Source: Arcobacter sp. F155 (lineage in GTDB: Bacteria > Campylobacterota > Campylobacteria > Campylobacterales > Arcobacteraceae). Taken from it: 64,000 nt of DNA. The translations under genes and the position numbers were made by a program. Below, piece after piece: positions 25,691 to 34,625 of this stretch (position 1 is the stretch's first letter; every line of letters begins with the position of its first letter). The stretch spans positions 1 to 64,000 of the forward strand of contig NZ_PDJU01000007.1 in NCBI RefSeq assembly GCF_004116455.1, in the 5' to 3' direction. Below the pieces are notes generated by a model. It saw only the letters and a list, made by a program, of their open reading frames with translations. It ran no database searches and was not told the origin of the DNA.

Positions 25691-25704
25691 ACTAACTATT
25701 ACTT
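25674..25704. terminator. 31-base perfect palindrome closing feoB and the convergent gene
   Basis: Two 15-base arms around one central A (left arm AAGTAATAGTTAGTT). It contains the stop codons of both convergent genes. It is AU-rich without a long U-run, but its position and length fit a bidirectional terminator. Confidence 0.65.
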
Positions 25705-26037
25705 GATTTCGAAAGTAGTTACTGTCTCTCTTTTATTATCTATAACTTTAAATTGCCATATTCCAGGAAGTCTACCTGCAATATATCTAAAATCATAAAT
25801 TGATCCATGCCCTGCTGGAATAAGTAAAACTCTATCCCTTGAAATCTCACCATCTGGGTCAATCCACTGAACTTGAATCTCTTTGTCTTCCTCTGAACGC
25901 TCATGAATATATTTACAAACTATAGAGTTCTCATCCTCTAAAATTAAACAATCTGCACTATATTTTGTATCTTCATCAATTGTCTCTGCAAAAATTGTTG
26001 AAAGTAAAAAAAGAGATATTAATATAATTTTTTTCAT
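25699..26037 (-). CDS. Small periplasmic protein of unknown function
   Basis: 112 residues with a clear signal peptide (about 1-17, ending TIFAETID). The mature part looks like a small beta-sandwich: a cysteine pair (CLILEDENSIVCKY), QVQWIDPDGEIS, then GRLPGIWQFKVI near the end, reminiscent of Ig-like or extracellular beta domains. No family is recognised. It is a single gene between feoB (convergent) and bpt. The Shine-Dalgarno is weak (AGAAG). Confidence 0.7.
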   Translation of the reverse strand: MKKIILISLFLLSTIFAETIDEDTKYSADCLILEDENSIVCKYIHERSEEDKEIQVQWIDPDGEISRDRVLLIPAGHGSIYDFRYIAGRLPGIWQFKVIDNKRETVTTFEIK

Positions 26038-26082
26038 ATCTTCTCACTTTATTTATGTTGGAGAAATTATATCATATTTTGG

Positions 26083-26820
26083 TTACGATTTGTACTCTTC
26101 CCAAATAGCCTCTTCTTTAAGAGTTGCTCTATTAGTTAAAATTTCAAAAGGCTTATATGCATCTTTATATCCCATTGAAAAATGGTCTTTAATCCAATAC
26201 CCTAAATAGATATATGGAACATTTAACTCTTTTGCTATTTTTATTTGAGCTAGAATTGAAAACTTCCCTATAGATAGGTCTTCGTAGTCATGGTCATAAA
26301 AACAGTAAATAGAAGAAATAGCCCCAGATAAAATATCAACTAAAGCTACTCCAATTAATTTATCATCCCTTACATATAAAAACTCTTTTGTAAAATCATC
26401 TTTCCCTTGAACGTAAGACCTGTCATACTCAGCAGGTTCAATTGGAGAGTAATTCCAGTTTTTCTTTTTGTTCATGTGGTAATGATATTTATCATAAAGT
26501 TTTAAATGGTCTAAAGTAAGAGATGGGGGTTGAATATAAACTTTTGTATCTAGATTCTTTTTAAATACTCTTTTTTCAGAACGAGAAAATTTATAGTTTT
26601 TTACATCGATACGCATAGAGATACATTTTGTGCAGTCTCTACATTCAGGTACAAAATGCATTTTACCAAATCTACGCCAACCATGTTCTAGCATGTTTTG
26701 GTAGTCTTCTTTTTTGCAATTACTTATGTACCTATATCTTATATCAGATATTTCATCATCAAAATATGAGCACTCTCGTTGCTCTTCTACAAATTCTACG
26801 TCCCGTTCTAAAATATGCAT
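26083..26820 (-). CDS. bpt: Aspartate/glutamate leucyltransferase
   Basis: Bpt of the arginyl/leucyl-tRNA-protein transferase family, which adds leucine to N-terminal Asp or Glu for ClpS/ClpAP N-degron degradation. 245 residues, the usual length. Visible family features are ECSYFDDEISDIRYRYI, EHGWRRFGKMHFVPEC and the cysteine motif RDCTKC, then YLGYWIKDHFSMGYK. It follows trpA by 7 bases. clpS and clpA, which use its products, are encoded elsewhere in the same window at 34626-37172. Assignment between leucyl- and arginyl-specific forms rests on family knowledge. Confidence 0.9.
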   Translation of the reverse strand: MHILERDVEFVEEQRECSYFDDEISDIRYRYISNCKKEDYQNMLEHGWRRFGKMHFVPECRDCTKCISMRIDVKNYKFSRSEKRVFKKNLDTKVYIQPPSLTLDHLKLYDKYHYHMNKKKNWNYSPIEPAEYDRSYVQGKDDFTKEFLYVRDDKLIGVALVDILSGAISSIYCFYDHDYEDLSIGKFSILAQIKIAKELNVPYIYLGYWIKDHFSMGYKDAYKPFEILTNRATLKEEAIWEEYKS

Positions 26821-26827
26821 AATCTAT

Positions 26828-27568
26828 CTATTCGTTTATCTTCTCTTTTATTTCTTTTGCGATTTTTGTTATTCTATCAATTTTTTCACTATTTGACAAT
26901 GAAGTATCAATTAAGTGTTTTACAAAAGCACTTCCAACAATAACACCATCAACACCTTTAGCCTTCTCTTTACAAGTTTTTTCATCAACACCAAAACCTA
27001 TGTATAAAGGAGTGTCTGAGTATTTTTTAACTGTATCAATAATGTAAGTTAAATCTTCACTTTGACCACTTCCCGTAATACCAGCATAAGCAACCATATA
27101 AATAAATTTTTCAGCATTTTGAACTACTTGCTTAATTCTATTTTCATGGTGAGTAGGAGCTACAAAGGCAATATTTGCTTTATTGTATTTATCAAATAAA
27201 GGTTTAACTAATTGTGCCTCCTCAAAAGGTAAATCTGGAATAATCATACCATTTACACCAAATTCATCGGCTTTTTTTAAGAAGTTTTCTAATCCATAAT
27301 TATAAAAAGGATTCATATATCCCATCCATAACATATCCATATTTGGTGCTATTTTTGAAGAAACTTCAAATAAATCATTTAAACTAAAATTATTTGCTAA
27401 TGCAATTTGATTTGCCTTTTCAATAACTGGACCATCTGCTACAGGGTCAGAAAAAGGAACACCTAACTCTAATGTATCAACACCTGCTTCTTTCATACTC
27501 AAAGCTAAGTCAACAGAAAAGTTATTATCAGGAACTGAAGATGTAATATAACCTACTAATTTTTTCAA
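26828..27568 (-). CDS. trpA: Tryptophan synthase alpha subunit
   Basis: 246-residue TIM-barrel enzyme cleaving indole-3-glycerol phosphate to indole and glyceraldehyde 3-phosphate. The catalytic glutamate and aspartate lie in TLELGVPFSDPVADGP. Phosphate-binding regions are YAGITGSGQ and IGFGVDEK with GVIVGSAFV. The TTG start follows AGGA by seven bases. trpB and other trp genes are absent here, so tryptophan genes are dispersed in this genome. bpt follows 7 bases later. It diverges from panB. Confidence 0.94.
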   Translation of the reverse strand: MKKLVGYITSSVPDNNFSVDLALSMKEAGVDTLELGVPFSDPVADGPVIEKANQIALANNFSLNDLFEVSSKIAPNMDMLWMGYMNPFYNYGLENFLKKADEFGVNGMIIPDLPFEEAQLVKPLFDKYNKANIAFVAPTHHENRIKQVVQNAEKFIYMVAYAGITGSGQSEDLTYIIDTVKKYSDTPLYIGFGVDEKTCKEKAKGVDGVIVGSAFVKHLIDTSLSNSEKIDRITKIAKEIKEKINE

Positions 27569-27670
27569 AATATAATCCTAAAATATTAATTCAATAGGAT
27601 TTATTCTATCAAAATTTATCTTGTAAGGGTATGAGTATTTAGTAAACAAAAATAAAAAGGATAGTTTTGA

Positions 27671-27676
27671 TACAAT
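27671..27676 (+). promoter_or_regulatory. Possible panB -10 box
   Basis: TACAAT, 35 bases upstream of the panB ATG in the divergent trpA-panB gap of about 143 bases. No good -35 is seen. The rest of the gap shows no further recognisable signal. Confidence 0.35.
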
Positions 27677-27711
27677 AATCTTTTAAATATTACATATTAT
27701 TAGGGAAATTT

Positions 27712-28521
27712 ATGAGTATAATCAAAAACGATTTTGAAAAAATGAATGTAACAAAAATCAAAAAAGCTAAAAATAATAAAAACTTAACAATGATTACTGC
27801 ATATGATGCACTTTTTGCCAAGCTTTTTGAAGAGATTGCCGATATTATTCTAGTAGGTGATAGCCTAAATATGAGCTTTGCAGGAAAACCAGATACTCTT
27901 TCTGCAAGCTTAGATCAAATGATTTATCATACAAATGCTGTTTGTGCTGGAGCATCTAAAGCTTTTGTAGTTTTAGATATGCCATTTGGAACATATATTA
28001 ATAAAGATGAAGCCTTAACGAATGCTGTAAAAGTATATCAACAAACAAATGCAGCTGCTATAAAAATTGAAGGTGGAGAAGATAAAGCTGATATAGTAAA
28101 ACATCTTACTTCTAACTCTATTGCAGTTATGGGTCATATTGGTTTAATGCCTCAATATGTAAGAAGTGAAGGTGGATATAAGGTAAGAGGTAAAACAGAA
28201 GAAGATACACAACAACTTATCCGTGATGCAAAAGCTATTGAAGAAGCTGGAGCATTTTGTATTGTAGTTGAAGGTGTTTTATCAGATGCAGCTAAAAAAA
28301 TTACAGAAGCAGTAAATGTTCCAGTTATTGGAATTGGAGCAGGAAATGTAACTGATGGACAAGTATTAGTTTGGTCAGATATGTTAGGTTTCTTTGAAGA
28401 GTTTAAACCTAAGTTTGTAAGACACTATTTAGATGGAGCTACTTTAGTGAAAGAAGCTGTTAATAAATATAGAGATGATGTTCAAACAAGAGCATTCCCA
28501 GCAAAAGAGGAAGAATATTAG
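27712..28521 (+). CDS. panB: 3-methyl-2-oxobutanoate hydroxymethyltransferase
   Basis: PanB transfers a hydroxymethyl group from 5,10-methylene-THF to alpha-ketoisovalerate, the first step to pantothenate and CoA. 269 residues. Family motifs are MITAYDALFA, ILVGDSLNM, VVLDMPFGTY, IKIEGGED, MGHIGLMPQ and IGIGAG. ATG preceded by AGGGA. First gene of a plus-strand run with ruvB and an exporter; the grouping with ruvB is not functionally obvious. Confidence 0.96.
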   Translation: MSIIKNDFEKMNVTKIKKAKNNKNLTMITAYDALFAKLFEEIADIILVGDSLNMSFAGKPDTLSASLDQMIYHTNAVCAGASKAFVVLDMPFGTYINKDEALTNAVKVYQQTNAAAIKIEGGEDKADIVKHLTSNSIAVMGHIGLMPQYVRSEGGYKVRGKTEEDTQQLIRDAKAIEEAGAFCIVVEGVLSDAAKKITEAVNVPVIGIGAGNVTDGQVLVWSDMLGFFEEFKPKFVRHYLDGATLVKEAVNKYRDDVQTRAFPAKEEEY

Positions 28522-28551
28522 CATGATAAATTTTAAAGTGGAGCTTTAAAA

Positions 28552-29580
28552 GTGGAAAGAGTTGTAGAAGTAGAACAAGTATCCTTTGAAGATGAAAGTA
28601 CAGAAGTAAATCTTCGTCCTTCATCTTGGGATGATTATATTGGTCAAGAAAAGATAAAAAAGAATTTAAAGGTTTTTATTGAAGCTAGTAAAAAAAGAAA
28701 TGAAGCCTTAGACCATATTCTTTTTTATGGACCTCCAGGACTTGGTAAAACTACTATTTCATATCTTATTTCAAATGAGATGAATACAAATATCAAAGTT
28801 ACTGCTGGACCTATGATTGAAAAAAGTGGTGATTTAGCTGCTATTTTAACAAACCTTGAAGAAGGTGATATTTTATTTATTGATGAGATTCACCGTTTAA
28901 GTCCTGCTGTTGAAGAGATTTTATATCCTGCAATGGAAGATTATAGACTTGATATTATTATTGGTTCTGGACCAGCAGCACAAACTGTAAAAATCGACCT
29001 TCCAAGATTTACTCTAATTGGAGCAACAACAAGAGCTGGTATGCTTTCAAATCCTTTAAGAGAGAGATTTGGGATGCACTTTAGAATGCAGTTTTATACT
29101 TTTGAAGAGTTAGCAAAGATTATTCAAAAAGCTGCATTTAAACTTGATAAACAATGTGATGATGATGCAGCATTAGAAGTATCAAAAAGAAGTAGAGGTA
29201 CTCCACGAGTTGCACTAAGACTTTTAAGACGAGTTAGAGATTTTGCTGAAGTTGAAAATGAAGATACTATCAAAATAGAAAGATGTAAATACGCTTTAGA
29301 TGAACTAGGAGTAAATGATTCTGGTTTTGATGAGATGGATATAAACTTACTTGAACTTCTTGTTTCAAATAAAGGTAAACCTATGGGACTTTCTACTATG
29401 GCAGCTGCTCTTAGTGAAGATGAAGGAACAATAGAAGATGCTATTGAGCCATACTTATTAGCAAATGGTTATATAGAAAGAACTGCAAGGGGAAGAGTTG
29501 CAAGTGTTAAAACATATGAGCTATTTAGATTAACTCACCCAGATGCACAAAAATTAAATGATGAAGGAACACTGTTTTGA
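28552..29580 (+). CDS. ruvB: Holliday junction branch-migration helicase RuvB
   Basis: 342-residue AAA+ motor that drives branch migration of Holliday junctions with RuvA. Walker [10 protein letters not shown], Walker [10 protein letters not shown], sensor regions [18 protein letters not shown] and the arginine motif [16 protein letters not shown], then a winged-helix C-terminus with RTARGRVA. The start is GTG eight bases after GGAG. The stop overlaps the next gene by 4 bases (TTGA). ruvA and ruvC are not in the window. Confidence 0.97.
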   Translation: MERVVEVEQVSFEDESTEVNLRPSSWDDYIGQEKIKKNLKVFIEASKKRNEALDHILFYGPPGLGKTTISYLISNEMNTNIKVTAGPMIEKSGDLAAILTNLEEGDILFIDEIHRLSPAVEEILYPAMEDYRLDIIIGSGPAAQTVKIDLPRFTLIGATTRAGMLSNPLRERFGMHFRMQFYTFEELAKIIQKAAFKLDKQCDDDAALEVSKRSRGTPRVALRLLRRVRDFAEVENEDTIKIERCKYALDELGVNDSGFDEMDINLLELLVSNKGKPMGLSTMAAALSEDEGTIEDAIEPYLLANGYIERTARGRVASVKTYELFRLTHPDAQKLNDEGTLF

Positions 29581-30641
29581 AACCACAGTACTTCTTAATA
29601 GCTTTAACAATAGTTACTCTATTTTTTATGTTGGAGCTATTTAGTGCATTTTTAAAACCTATGATTGTTGCCCTACTTTTAGCTGTTGCAACAAACTCAC
29701 TAAATATATATTTTAAAAGACATATTCCAAATCAGTTTGTTTCATCGATGCTTATGACAATATTTTTAACTTTTATTTTCTTTGTTCCAGTTTTATATTG
29801 TATCTTCTCATTTGCGACAATGATAAATAAAATCGACCAAAAAGCATTAATTGAAATGTACAATGCCTTGGAACATTGGGTTAAAAATATGCCTAATGAC
29901 TTACTATTTATAAAAGAGCAATTAAATAAAATCCTTGATAAAGTAGATATTCCAGAGCTTATTCAAAAGCTTATTTCTATAGGTGCTTTTTTAGGTAAAA
30001 ACTCTGCAAAATTTATTATTGATATGATAATGATTTTAGTATTTTACTTTTTCTTTAACTTTTATAGTACTAGTCTTTCTCACTATTTTAAAGAAGCACT
30101 TCCTCTTAAAAAAGAGGATTCAAATGCTCTATTTTATGAATCATCAAATGTTATGAGTGTAGTTTTATACTCTATTCTAGCAACAGCTGTACTTGAAGGT
30201 TTCTTATTTGGTATCTTTGTTTCTTTCTTTGGATATGATGGGATTTTATTAGGGGTTTTATATGGTTTTGCCTCTTTAGTTCCTGTTGTTGGAGGACTAA
30301 TTATGTGGCTTCCTGTAGCTATTTATGAAATCTTTACTGGAAGTACTACAAATGCCTTAGCAATTGCTGGTTACTCAATTATCGTTATCTCTATTGTTGC
30401 AGATACTTTTATTAAGCCAGTAATTATAAAATATATCAATCAAAAAGTAGTAAAAACTCCAAGTGAAGTAAATGAATTACTTATTTTCTTTGCAATTGTT
30501 GCAGGACTTTCTACCTTTGGTTTTTGGGGAATGATTATAGGTCCAGCGATGGTTACATTCTTTATCTCACTAATTCAACTTCTAAATAAGTTTAGTGATG
30601 ATTATTATAGTATTAAAAAGAGTATAAAGAACAACGAATAG
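29577..30641 (+). CDS. AI-2E/PerM-family membrane exporter
   Basis: 354-residue integral membrane protein with about seven to eight hydrophobic segments, typical of the AI-2E (PerM/YdiK) family. Family motifs [19 protein letters not shown] and [16 protein letters not shown] are visible near 210-250. Despite the name, most members are exporters or cation antiporters of unproven substrate. It starts at a TTG overlapping the ruvB stop, so it is translationally coupled to ruvB. It ends at a hairpin before the convergent FTR-rhodanese gene. Confidence 0.88.
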   Translation: MKPQYFLIALTIVTLFFMLELFSAFLKPMIVALLLAVATNSLNIYFKRHIPNQFVSSMLMTIFLTFIFFVPVLYCIFSFATMINKIDQKALIEMYNALEHWVKNMPNDLLFIKEQLNKILDKVDIPELIQKLISIGAFLGKNSAKFIIDMIMILVFYFFFNFYSTSLSHYFKEALPLKKEDSNALFYESSNVMSVVLYSILATAVLEGFLFGIFVSFFGYDGILLGVLYGFASLVPVVGGLIMWLPVAIYEIFTGSTTNALAIAGYSIIVISIVADTFIKPVIIKYINQKVVKTPSEVNELLIFFAIVAGLSTFGFWGMIIGPAMVTFFISLIQLLNKFSDDYYSIKKSIKNNE

Positions 30642-30650
30642 TTGCTCTTT
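30626..30650. terminator. Hairpin at the exporter / FTR-rhodanese junction
   Basis: AAAGA-A-CAAC / GTTG-C-TCTTT forms a stem of nine pairs with one mismatch and a five-base loop, then TATATATC. It overlaps the exporter stop codon and lies 14 bases from the convergent stop. Confidence 0.5.
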
Positions 30651-30664
30651 ATATATCTACTTTT

Positions 30665-31405
30665 CTATTCACCTGATAAAAGTTCACCTCTGAAAGTCAC
30701 TATTCCATAATCTAAATTTGCAACTGATTTAAAGCCCATATCAAGCATAATCTTTTGGCAATAAGCACTTCTACTTCCACTATGACAATAAACTACTATA
30801 GGTGTATCTTTTTTACCTTCAACTTGTTCTAAAGCTTGATAAAATGAAGTTGTAGGAACTAGAAAGTCTGTTCCTTTTATTCTTGCACCAACCCATTCCA
30901 TCCACTCTCTTGTATCTACTAATAAAAAGTTTACAAGCTTTAGTTCTCTAGCTTCTAATAAAGCTTCTACTTCAGCTGCTGAAACTTGCTCTTTCTTTAA
31001 AAGATTTTCACAATCTTCTTTTGAAAGACCTTGAGAGTGTTCAACTTCTTGCTCTACTTCATCCTTTTGAATTAAAGAATCAACATGCTCTTTTGTACAG
31101 AATATTCCACAGTGACAGTGACCTTTTTCAGGAATTTCTTTTGTAAGGGCTGGTGTACAGGGACATAATCTATTGTCCTCTTTTTCTCTTTGAGATGGTG
31201 TTTCACCAACTACCATAAAACAGGGACAAAATCTTTGTCCATAAATCATCTTATTTCTAGTAAGTCCAAGTTGAATTGACTCATTTACATCTTCTTCTGG
31301 ATTATAGAAAAAACCATGCTCTTCACATACCTTATCAGTAAACTGTTTTGTTAACTCTAATTGCGTTTGAAACTCATCACTTTGGATATCAATTTTTTTA
31401 ATCAT
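30665..31405 (-). CDS. Ferredoxin-thioredoxin reductase catalytic domain fused to rhodanese
   Basis: 246 residues from the ATG at 31405, which follows AGGAAG; an upstream in-frame extension is hydrophobic low-complexity sequence and is rejected. The N-terminal half has the FTR catalytic-chain signature CPC (60-62), CPC (81-83), CHC (97-99) plus C103, which in plant-type FTR binds a 4Fe-4S cluster beside a redox disulfide. The C-terminal half is a rhodanese domain with VDTREWMEWVGARI and active-site C207 in VYCHSGSRS. No FTR variable chain is seen. A role in thiol reduction or sulfur transfer is inferred. Confidence 0.9.
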   Translation of the reverse strand: MIKKIDIQSDEFQTQLELTKQFTDKVCEEHGFFYNPEEDVNESIQLGLTRNKMIYGQRFCPCFMVVGETPSQREKEDNRLCPCTPALTKEIPEKGHCHCGIFCTKEHVDSLIQKDEVEQEVEHSQGLSKEDCENLLKKEQVSAAEVEALLEARELKLVNFLLVDTREWMEWVGARIKGTDFLVPTTSFYQALEQVEGKKDTPIVVYCHSGSRSAYCQKIMLDMGFKSVANLDYGIVTFRGELLSGE

Positions 31406-31495
31406 TACACTTCCTAATTTAAAAATAAAAAATAACATAAAGAACTCTATATAAAAATTAAACAAGAATATTAAAAAAATTAAAAAAGTTTTTAC

Positions 31496-31501
31496 TATAA
31501 T
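31496..31501 (+). promoter_or_regulatory. -10 box upstream of the HD-GYP-like gene
   Basis: TATAAT, 34 bases before the ATG at 31536, in an extremely AT-rich divergent gap of 130 bases. No clear -35 hexamer is visible. Confidence 0.45.
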
Positions 31502-31535
31502 AATAAATAACAAATTTTAACACAAGAAGTTTCCA

Positions 31536-33920
31536 ATGAAACCTAAGAAATTCTTTCTAAAAATCAAACCCACAATCTCCCTTATTTTAATATTTTTAAT
31601 CTCCTCCGTTATAGTTACAACCCTTTCTTTACAGTACTACTTCTCAAAAGACTTGGCCTTTGATGCAACAGAAAACAACTTTAAACTCACAGCTGAAAAA
31701 ATAGAACAAAAAATAATCTCTTTTGATAATTCAAATAGTAATATTTTAGAAGCTATTATACACTCAGAAGAGATGAGAGAATTTCCTTTAGAAAATGAAA
31801 GGCACAGACTACTTAAACAACTAACTGTTATTTTAAATAATAATAAACATATCTATGCCATATATGCAGGAAGTAAAAGTGGTAACTTTTATGAAGTAAT
31901 AAACCTAAATATAACAAAAGATTTAAGAAAAAAATACAATGCAACTAAAGAAGCTAGATGGCTTATAGTAAAAATCTATGAAGAAGATGGCAAAAGATAC
32001 CAATATGAGCAACTTTTAAATAAAGGTTTAAAAGTTTTAGATACTAAAAGAAAAGAAGCTTCATATGACCCAAGTATTAGGCCTTGGTTTAAAAAGGCTA
32101 TTAATTCACATAGAAAAGTAATTAAAACAAAACCCTATCAATATACAAACATTGATGAACTAGGGATTACTTATGCAAAAAGAATTAGAAATGAAGATAT
32201 TGTTTTAGGTTTAGATGTATCACTAAATAGTATTTCTAATTTTTTAAGTAAGCAAACTATTATGAAAAACAATGAAATTATTTTATTTCAAGAAGATGGT
32301 GAAATAATTGCTTCTGCAAATTTAGATAAAGATATGAAAACTGTACCATATAAAGAACTTCTTAACTTTGCAAAAGATGAAAAGATAAAAAAAGTACAGT
32401 TTAACGTAGGATTAGAAGATGAAGCTTTTGTCTATTATTCACTTATTAAATCTGAGTTTAAAACAAAAGACCACCTTGCAATAACTATTCCTGTTAATAC
32501 TATCATGAAACCTTTTATTAGTAAGATATATAACTCATTTATGATTACCTTGGTAATTTTAACATTGACTATTCCTTTAATTTGGTATGCAACAAGAATC
32601 TTAGTTGAACCAATTCAAAAACTTGAAAAAGAAAATAAGAAGATAATGAGAAGGGATTTTGATAATGTCAAATTAATAAAAACAAGAATAAAAGAGTACC
32701 ATGAACTTTCTCAATCATTATATAAGATGTCAATATCCATAAAAGAGTTTGAAGAAAAACAAGAAGAGTTAATGGACTCTTTTATTCAACTAATTGCAAG
32801 TGCTATTGATGCAAAGTCAAAATACACTGGTGGCCATTGTGAAAGAGTTCCTATATTAACTATTGCGCTAGCAAATGCTGCAGCAGCTTGTGATGAGGGG
32901 ATTTTTAAAGACTTTAAACTATCTACTAAAGATGAAAAAAGAGAGCTTAGTGTTGCTGCTTGGTTACATGATTGTGGTAAAGTTACTACTCCTGAGTATG
33001 TAGTTGATAAAGCAACAAAATTAGAAACTATTTATAATAGAATTCATGAGGTAAGAACTAGGTTTGAAGTTGTTCATAGAGACTTAACAATTAAGATGTA
33101 TGAAAATATCTTAGCTGGTGCAAATAAAGAGCAAGAAGAACATAAACTTCAAGAAGAACATAAAAAGCTACAGCAAGAGTTTGAAGCTATTGCCAAAGCA
33201 AATATTGGTGGAGAGTTTATGAATGATGAAGATATTGAAAAAATCAAGGAAATAGCTCAAAGAAAATGGACAAAATATTTTAATGACACAATAGGTTTAT
33301 CCCATGATGAAACATCAAGAATAAAAGAGATAAACAGAACATTCCCAAAAGAAGAGAATCTTTTAAGTGATAAAGATGAACATATTATTCAAAGAGAAGA
33401 CTTCTCTCAAGAAGAGTTTGATAAATATAAATTTAAAATGGAAGTACCTAAGCATCTTTATAATCAAGGAGAAATTTATAACTTAACCGTTAAAAAAGGT
33501 ACTCTTACAGAAGAAGAGAGATTTAAAATCAATGAACACATGATTATGACAGTAAAAATGTTAGAGGAATTACCTTTCCCTAAAAATCTAGAGAAAGTTC
33601 CAGAGTATGCAGGAGCTCACCATGAAACACTTATAGGAACTGGTTATCCAAGAAGACTTAAAAAAGAGGATATGTCTATTCCTGCAAGAATTATGGCAGT
33701 TGCTGATATCTTTGAAGCTTTAACAGCTGCTGATAGGCCGTATAAAGAAGCAAAAAAACTTTCTGAATCAATTAAAATACTTAGCTTTATGGTAAAAGAT
33801 GAACATATTGATGAAGATATATTTAAACTATTTTTAACAAGTGGTGTTTATATGAATTATGCAAAAGAGTATTTAAAAGAAGAACAAATTGATGAAGTAG
33901 ATATTTCTAAATATGTATAA
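31536..33920 (+). CDS. Cache-sensor HD-GYP-like phosphohydrolase
   Basis: 794 residues: membrane segment at about 14-34, an extracytoplasmic double-Cache-like sensor (about 40-330, with YDPSIRPWFKKA), second membrane segment at about 335-352, a HAMP-like linker, then an HD-GYP-type domain from about 415. The HD pair is in WLHDCGK (478-479); the second metal motif is HHETLIGTGYP (695-705), where the usual aspartate before GxGYP is isoleucine. About 150 residues, highly charged, separate the HD motif from the KGTLTEEE motif, much more than in standard HD-GYP proteins. Hydrolysis of c-di-GMP or a related nucleotide is likely but not certain. Confidence 0.88.
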   Translation: MKPKKFFLKIKPTISLILIFLISSVIVTTLSLQYYFSKDLAFDATENNFKLTAEKIEQKIISFDNSNSNILEAIIHSEEMREFPLENERHRLLKQLTVILNNNKHIYAIYAGSKSGNFYEVINLNITKDLRKKYNATKEARWLIVKIYEEDGKRYQYEQLLNKGLKVLDTKRKEASYDPSIRPWFKKAINSHRKVIKTKPYQYTNIDELGITYAKRIRNEDIVLGLDVSLNSISNFLSKQTIMKNNEIILFQEDGEIIASANLDKDMKTVPYKELLNFAKDEKIKKVQFNVGLEDEAFVYYSLIKSEFKTKDHLAITIPVNTIMKPFISKIYNSFMITLVILTLTIPLIWYATRILVEPIQKLEKENKKIMRRDFDNVKLIKTRIKEYHELSQSLYKMSISIKEFEEKQEELMDSFIQLIASAIDAKSKYTGGHCERVPILTIALANAAAACDEGIFKDFKLSTKDEKRELSVAAWLHDCGKVTTPEYVVDKATKLETIYNRIHEVRTRFEVVHRDLTIKMYENILAGANKEQEEHKLQEEHKKLQQEFEAIAKANIGGEFMNDEDIEKIKEIAQRKWTKYFNDTIGLSHDETSRIKEINRTFPKEENLLSDKDEHIIQREDFSQEEFDKYKFKMEVPKHLYNQGEIYNLTVKKGTLTEEERFKINEHMIMTVKMLEELPFPKNLEKVPEYAGAHHETLIGTGYPRRLKKEDMSIPARIMAVADIFEALTAADRPYKEAKKLSESIKILSFMVKDEHIDEDIFKLFLTSGVYMNYAKEYLKEEQIDEVDISKYV

Positions 33921-33944
33921 ACAATCACAAAAGTGATTGTTTAT
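33917..33944. terminator. Bidirectional hairpin terminator
   Basis: ATAAACAATCAC / GTGATTGTTTAT is a perfect 12-base stem with an AAAA loop, between the convergent HD-GYP-like gene and the cytochrome gene. Confidence 0.82.
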
Positions 33945-33950
33945 CAATTA

Positions 33951-34592
33951 TTAAAAAGAGGCTATATATTCTGATAATACTTCTAAATCTTCTTTAGATA
34001 AAGAGCTTACTTGAGCAATCATAACACCTTTCATAGCTGCACCATATGTACCTTCTTTATATCCAACTAAAGCATTTAAAACTTTATCTTTATCCCAACC
34101 TTTGATTACTTGAGATTTTCCTAAAGCTTTCATTTCTCCATTTTGTCCATGGCAACCTGCACATTTTAGATATAAAGATTTACCTTTTGAAGTAACATTA
34201 GTATCTTTTTTTGTTTCAACAATATTATCAATACTTGATTCAATACTTGTTTTTGCTTCTTTTGTTTTATTAACAATTTCATCTGTTAACTCTTTTGCTA
34301 CAACTTCAGCCTTTGAGCTAATACTCTTTGCTGCATCAGTTCCTTTTTCAGCAATTTGTTTAGACTCTTCAACTACCTTTGAAGCTACTTCAGAACTTGC
34401 ACTTTTAACTACTTCTGTAATTTTTGAAGTTGATTCTTTAACTTGATCTACAAGTTTTGATTCAGCACTTGCTTCTTTTTCAACTTTTACTTCAGCTTGT
34501 GCTACTGGTTTTTGAGTTTCTGCTTCTGTAGATTCAGAACATCCTGCAAAAATAGCTACTGCTACAAAAGAACTTAGTAAAATCTTTTTCAT
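33951..34592 (-). CDS. Cytochrome c lipoprotein with a long helical linker
   Basis: 213 residues from the ATG at 34592 behind AAGGA. A lipoprotein signal ends in AIFAGC with lipidated C18. Residues about 30-132 are a Lys/Glu/Ser/Ala/Val-rich stretch without hydrophobic core, repeating VKSASSEVASKVVEESK-like heptads, which looks like a long amphipathic helix or LEA-like stalk. The C-terminal domain is a small class I cytochrome c with CAGCH at 144-148 and a likely axial methionine at M187 or M191. It would hold the heme away from the membrane as a tethered electron carrier. It is 33 bases downstream of clpA and may be co-transcribed. Confidence 0.88.
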   Translation of the reverse strand: MKKILLSSFVAVAIFAGCSESTEAETQKPVAQAEVKVEKEASAESKLVDQVKESTSKITEVVKSASSEVASKVVEESKQIAEKGTDAAKSISSKAEVVAKELTDEIVNKTKEAKTSIESSIDNIVETKKDTNVTSKGKSLYLKCAGCHGQNGEMKALGKSQVIKGWDKDKVLNALVGYKEGTYGAAMKGVMIAQVSSLSKEDLEVLSEYIASF

Positions 34593-34625
34593 TATCAATC
34601 CTTGTATTTTTTTTATTTTAATTTT

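Noticed and set aside
31406-31513. 36-residue N-terminal extension of the FTR-rhodanese protein
   Set aside because: Hydrophobic low-complexity translation of intergenic AT-rich DNA; the ATG at 31405 has AGGAAG at the right distance and the FTR domain starts there.
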